A stretch of DNA of 20,228 bases. Origin: Gymnopus androsaceus JB14. Its lineage: Eukaryota > Basidiomycota > Agaricomycetes > Agaricales > Omphalotaceae. The notes beneath the pieces are model-generated. The model saw nothing but the letters and a program-made list of their open reading frames with translations. It was not told where the DNA came from and made no database searches. The DNA lies in assembly GCA_009733575.1 (NCBI GenBank), contig ML770094.1, positions 1 through 20,228 of the forward strand. The letters run 5' to 3'. Numbering within the stretch: the first letter of the stretch is position 1; every line of letters starts with the position of its first letter. Both the position numbers and the translations under genes were made by a program. Positions 18,040-20,228 of the stretch are shown piece by piece.

Positions 18040-19159
18040 AGACGATAAGAGGTTAAAAAAAGACAAAAAAAAACAATAGATGTATGCCTATTTCCAAAAT
18101 TAGACTTTCTTGTGCACATCCATTTGTCCATCCATACGGTTTTGCAGAATACTTAATGCCAAGATGATGTACATCTCTCTTCGTTATTTCTTCGTTATTG
18201 TTATTATTATTGTTATCGTTAACATCAGCAGTCCATTACGATACTCTTGTTCTTCATGATAATTGAATCACATGACCAATTTTCCACCTACTATTCTAAA
18301 ACTGCGTTAAACGCAGTGCAAAGCTTGAGCTGATGTGAGCTAAAATTTCCAACTATGAATTGGATGCTCACTGTCTAGCAATTTGGCGAGCCAGCCTTGG
18401 ATCACCAGCCCTAAGATTAACAACATTCCCTTTGACCTTTTTCCCTAGTTGCATAATGATCAAGTCGCCATTAAATTGCAGGACAGGGTTTTTCGGAAGA
18501 AGTTTGTGTCGTTGAAAGAACAGTTGAAATCAACTTCCACGATACACCACATCACAATCGTGAACATAGGGCTGGCACAGGGGCCATGTTTTGAGGTGGT
18601 ATTCGACAAGAGGGAAACATTGGGTGTTCACCACTTAGGCATTTGAGGAGATTGCGGCAACAGAGATGGAACAGTGCTGGTTTGATGCAGAGATCCTGTA
18701 GGCTCTGAGTCGAGAGATGGTAGTCAGAGATGCCTAGACAGATGATTTTGAATGCGAGTTTGATAGGCAATTTATAACAACATACATTATTCAATGGAAT
18801 TGAGATTTGGGGCATTACTGAAGAAGTGTGGATGCAGCCTGCTGCAGGTGTCGCTAGTGGGTTTCAAAGATTGTACTGCATGTGGAGGACTATGACCTTT
18901 TCTTTTAACTCGACCCCATCCTAGGTATCTGTTGTATCTTGGTAAGGAACTTTCGGTTACATAGATCACAAATAGCACTCACATAGAATTGTGCACATGG
19001 TCAATTGTTGCGTCAATTGTCTTATTGTTTGATATGCTCACGGGCTTGCACCAATTGTCTTTATTGTTTTATTGGTGCTTTCTGAAGTGAAGCATGAGTG
19101 TGCCAACAGTAAACACAATAAGATATGTGAACTCCTCTACCAATATTAAGGGGTTACAT
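18040..19159. other. Intergenic region with small palindromes
   Basis: No gene can be supported here. It holds a 17-nt palindrome at 18301-18317 (ACTGCGTT, one base, AACGCAGT) and a hairpin at 19048-19078 (GCACCAAT/ATTGGTGC around 15 bases). AT-rich simple stretches such as TTATTGTTATTATTATTG occur near 18190. Confidence 0.5.
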
Positions 19160-19872
19160 TGTTAAGTGTACCATTGTGCTTCTTTTTTTTTATATTGTTC
19201 ATATCTCGCATGCTCTTGAGCTGATCTCAGAACAAGATATCAGCTCCCCAATGATCCTCATGGTTGCTTAAACACGGAATTTTTTCCTCAAGCTAGAAAT
19301 GAATAGAAGATGAGAATGGAACTAATCAAGCACAAACAACTTACAAGTGAGCGTGCAGCTTCCTTAGAGTTGGAGTCTTGCTCAGACAAAGATGAATTGA
19401 TATCTAGGTTGCATGAGTTTATTGTTGACTTAGCAATAACCTAAGAGATCATCAGTATGCTATTCTTCTAACAATGCGTGGACTAACTAACATGATAATC
19501 TCTCGCTGTTGCTGTTGGCAACTTTAGACTGGCAACTGTGAGTGTACCAGGTGGCGGCGGGGTAAGGACTGGTATTGAGCTCTCGGTCCTTTCATGAGGA
19601 TGTTCATCAGTCATTGGAGTCAAGGGAGAACTGGGGGCGGGTGCGTCTCCAGAGGATGATGAGTCCACCACATTCAATGGGGTGGGGTGTTTGGTTGTGG
19701 GGTAAGGATGAAAGAGAGGCTTTGAACGAAGCTCCTTGTGAATGGAGGGCTGTCCAAAACACCGTCGAGATACTGTTGAGGAGAAGAGTGGGATCACTCT
19801 GGGATGCGGAGCACTCCTCAGTGAGGAAAATGTAGTGATAGTGGTGGTCCCGGGGGACAATAGATTAGACAT
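19160..19872 (-). pseudogene. Multi-exon gene start similar in layout to the coiled-coil gene
   Basis: An ATG at 19870-19872 gives MSNLLSPGTTTITTF, resembling the start of the gene at 17877 (MSNHLATPRPGTNIT). A further in-frame ATG lies at 20055. The first exon is Ser/Pro/Thr-rich and ends ..TARDYH at 19492. An intron 19441-19491 (51 nt) leads to exon 19345-19440 (VIAKSTINSCNLDINSSLSE, QDSNSKEAARSL). An intron 19293-19344 (52 nt) leads to a third exon starting at 19292 (LEEKIPCLSNHEDHW). Both introns are phase 0. The third exon hits TGA 19227-19229, one step from CGA, then reads DQLKSMRDMNNIKKKK. Later exons are not found. It may be a truncated paralogue of the neighbouring gene. Function unknown. 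Confidence 0.45.
19217..19245. repeat. Inverted repeat in the last visible exon
   Basis: GAGCTGAT at 19217-19224 pairs with ATCAGCTC at 19238-19245 around a 13-base loop. The in-frame TGA 19227-19229 lies in the loop. It may be chance. Confidence 0.6.
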
Positions 19873-20055
19873 TAATGACTGCACCAGGCAGTGTGAAGGG
19901 GATATAGGGAAGATGGGATGAACGGCTCTCAATCTCCAATGGAATTTATGCCCATGAAAAACAATAAGCTTGATTTCTGTTGTCATGAGATGAGGCGAAA
20001 AAGACAATTGGGAGCATGCTTTAAAAATTGCCGCAGGAGTATGAGGCTGGCCCAT

Positions 20056-20228
20056 TCACCCCAAAATGAAGTTGATGACCTCTGATTGAGATTTGTTTCC
20101 GCCAAAGCCAACAAGATTAATATATCAGTATGATACTGTGGAAAGTCGAAAGAAGTAAGTGTTAGTAGCAAGATACCTCTAGAGAAACTAGAGAAACTCT
20201 TCAGGAGTGGGCTCTTCTGTCCCACAAT
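20056..20228. other. Window end, upstream of the right-hand gene
   Basis: Only short shadow ORFs occur. If the right-hand minus-strand gene starts at 19872 this is its upstream region; if it starts at 20055 this is its promoter. No signal decides between them. Confidence 0.3.

Overview
The window looks like a repeat-rich, gene-poor stretch of a filamentous fungal nuclear genome, most likely a mushroom-forming basidiomycete (Agaricomycetes). The evidence is dense GT-AG introns of 42-58 nt, TTAGGG-type telomere motifs, a DDE-transposase-like N-terminal region of a kind I associate with agaricomycetes, and several unnamed protein types that fit such genomes. No bacterial operons, rRNA or confident functional tRNA genes are seen. 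Species cannot be named from the sequence. All homology statements rest on memory, because no search was run.

Left part (1-5200). A decayed minus-strand Pro/Arg-rich gene (about 74-829) is followed by a GC-rich minisatellite (973-1052), a minus-strand tRNA-like unit (1270-1362) and a ~400-bp GC-rich dispersed repeat (1616-2022, second copy 8371-8756). Next comes a minus-strand gene relic (2864-5144). Its end is flanked by one TIR element (about 2088-2863) and its coding region is split by another (4391-4999). These two elements are the most unusual objects here. They are short, have no ORF, lie in opposite orientation and have different termini. They share an internal core of (CCCTAA)n telomere-like arrays around a long hairpin whose two arms co-vary between the copies. 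Removing the second element with one copy of a TA target duplication restores the host reading frame.

Middle part (5173-9350). A probable 801-bp solo LTR (5173-5973, TG...CA, 5-bp TSD TATTG, TATA box) is followed by a plus-strand Cys-rich to acidic gene tail, possibly RecQ-helicase-like. Then come the N-terminal part of a minus-strand DDE-transposase-type gene with four in-frame stops (6853-8094), the second copy of the dispersed repeat, and a minus-strand gene fragment that reads into it.

Right part (9565-20228). A small gene with one clean intron and no stops (9607-10180) sits beside a decayed plus-strand gene (about 10430-12320) and a minus-strand ORF pair with one stop (12589-13617). A plus-strand tRNA-like unit and about 1.3 kb of AT-rich DNA without genes follow. 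A 13-exon minus-strand coiled-coil gene (15034-17877) has all introns in phase 0; its first eleven exons carry five stops while the last two exons are fully open. A related-looking minus-strand gene start lies at 19160-19872.

The unifying theme is decay. About 18 internal stop codons interrupt otherwise continuous frames in seven relics, and all can be reached by one C-to-T (or opposite-strand G-to-A) change. The two dispersed-repeat copies differ at every CpG in their first part. This fits methylation- or RIP-like mutation of repeats.
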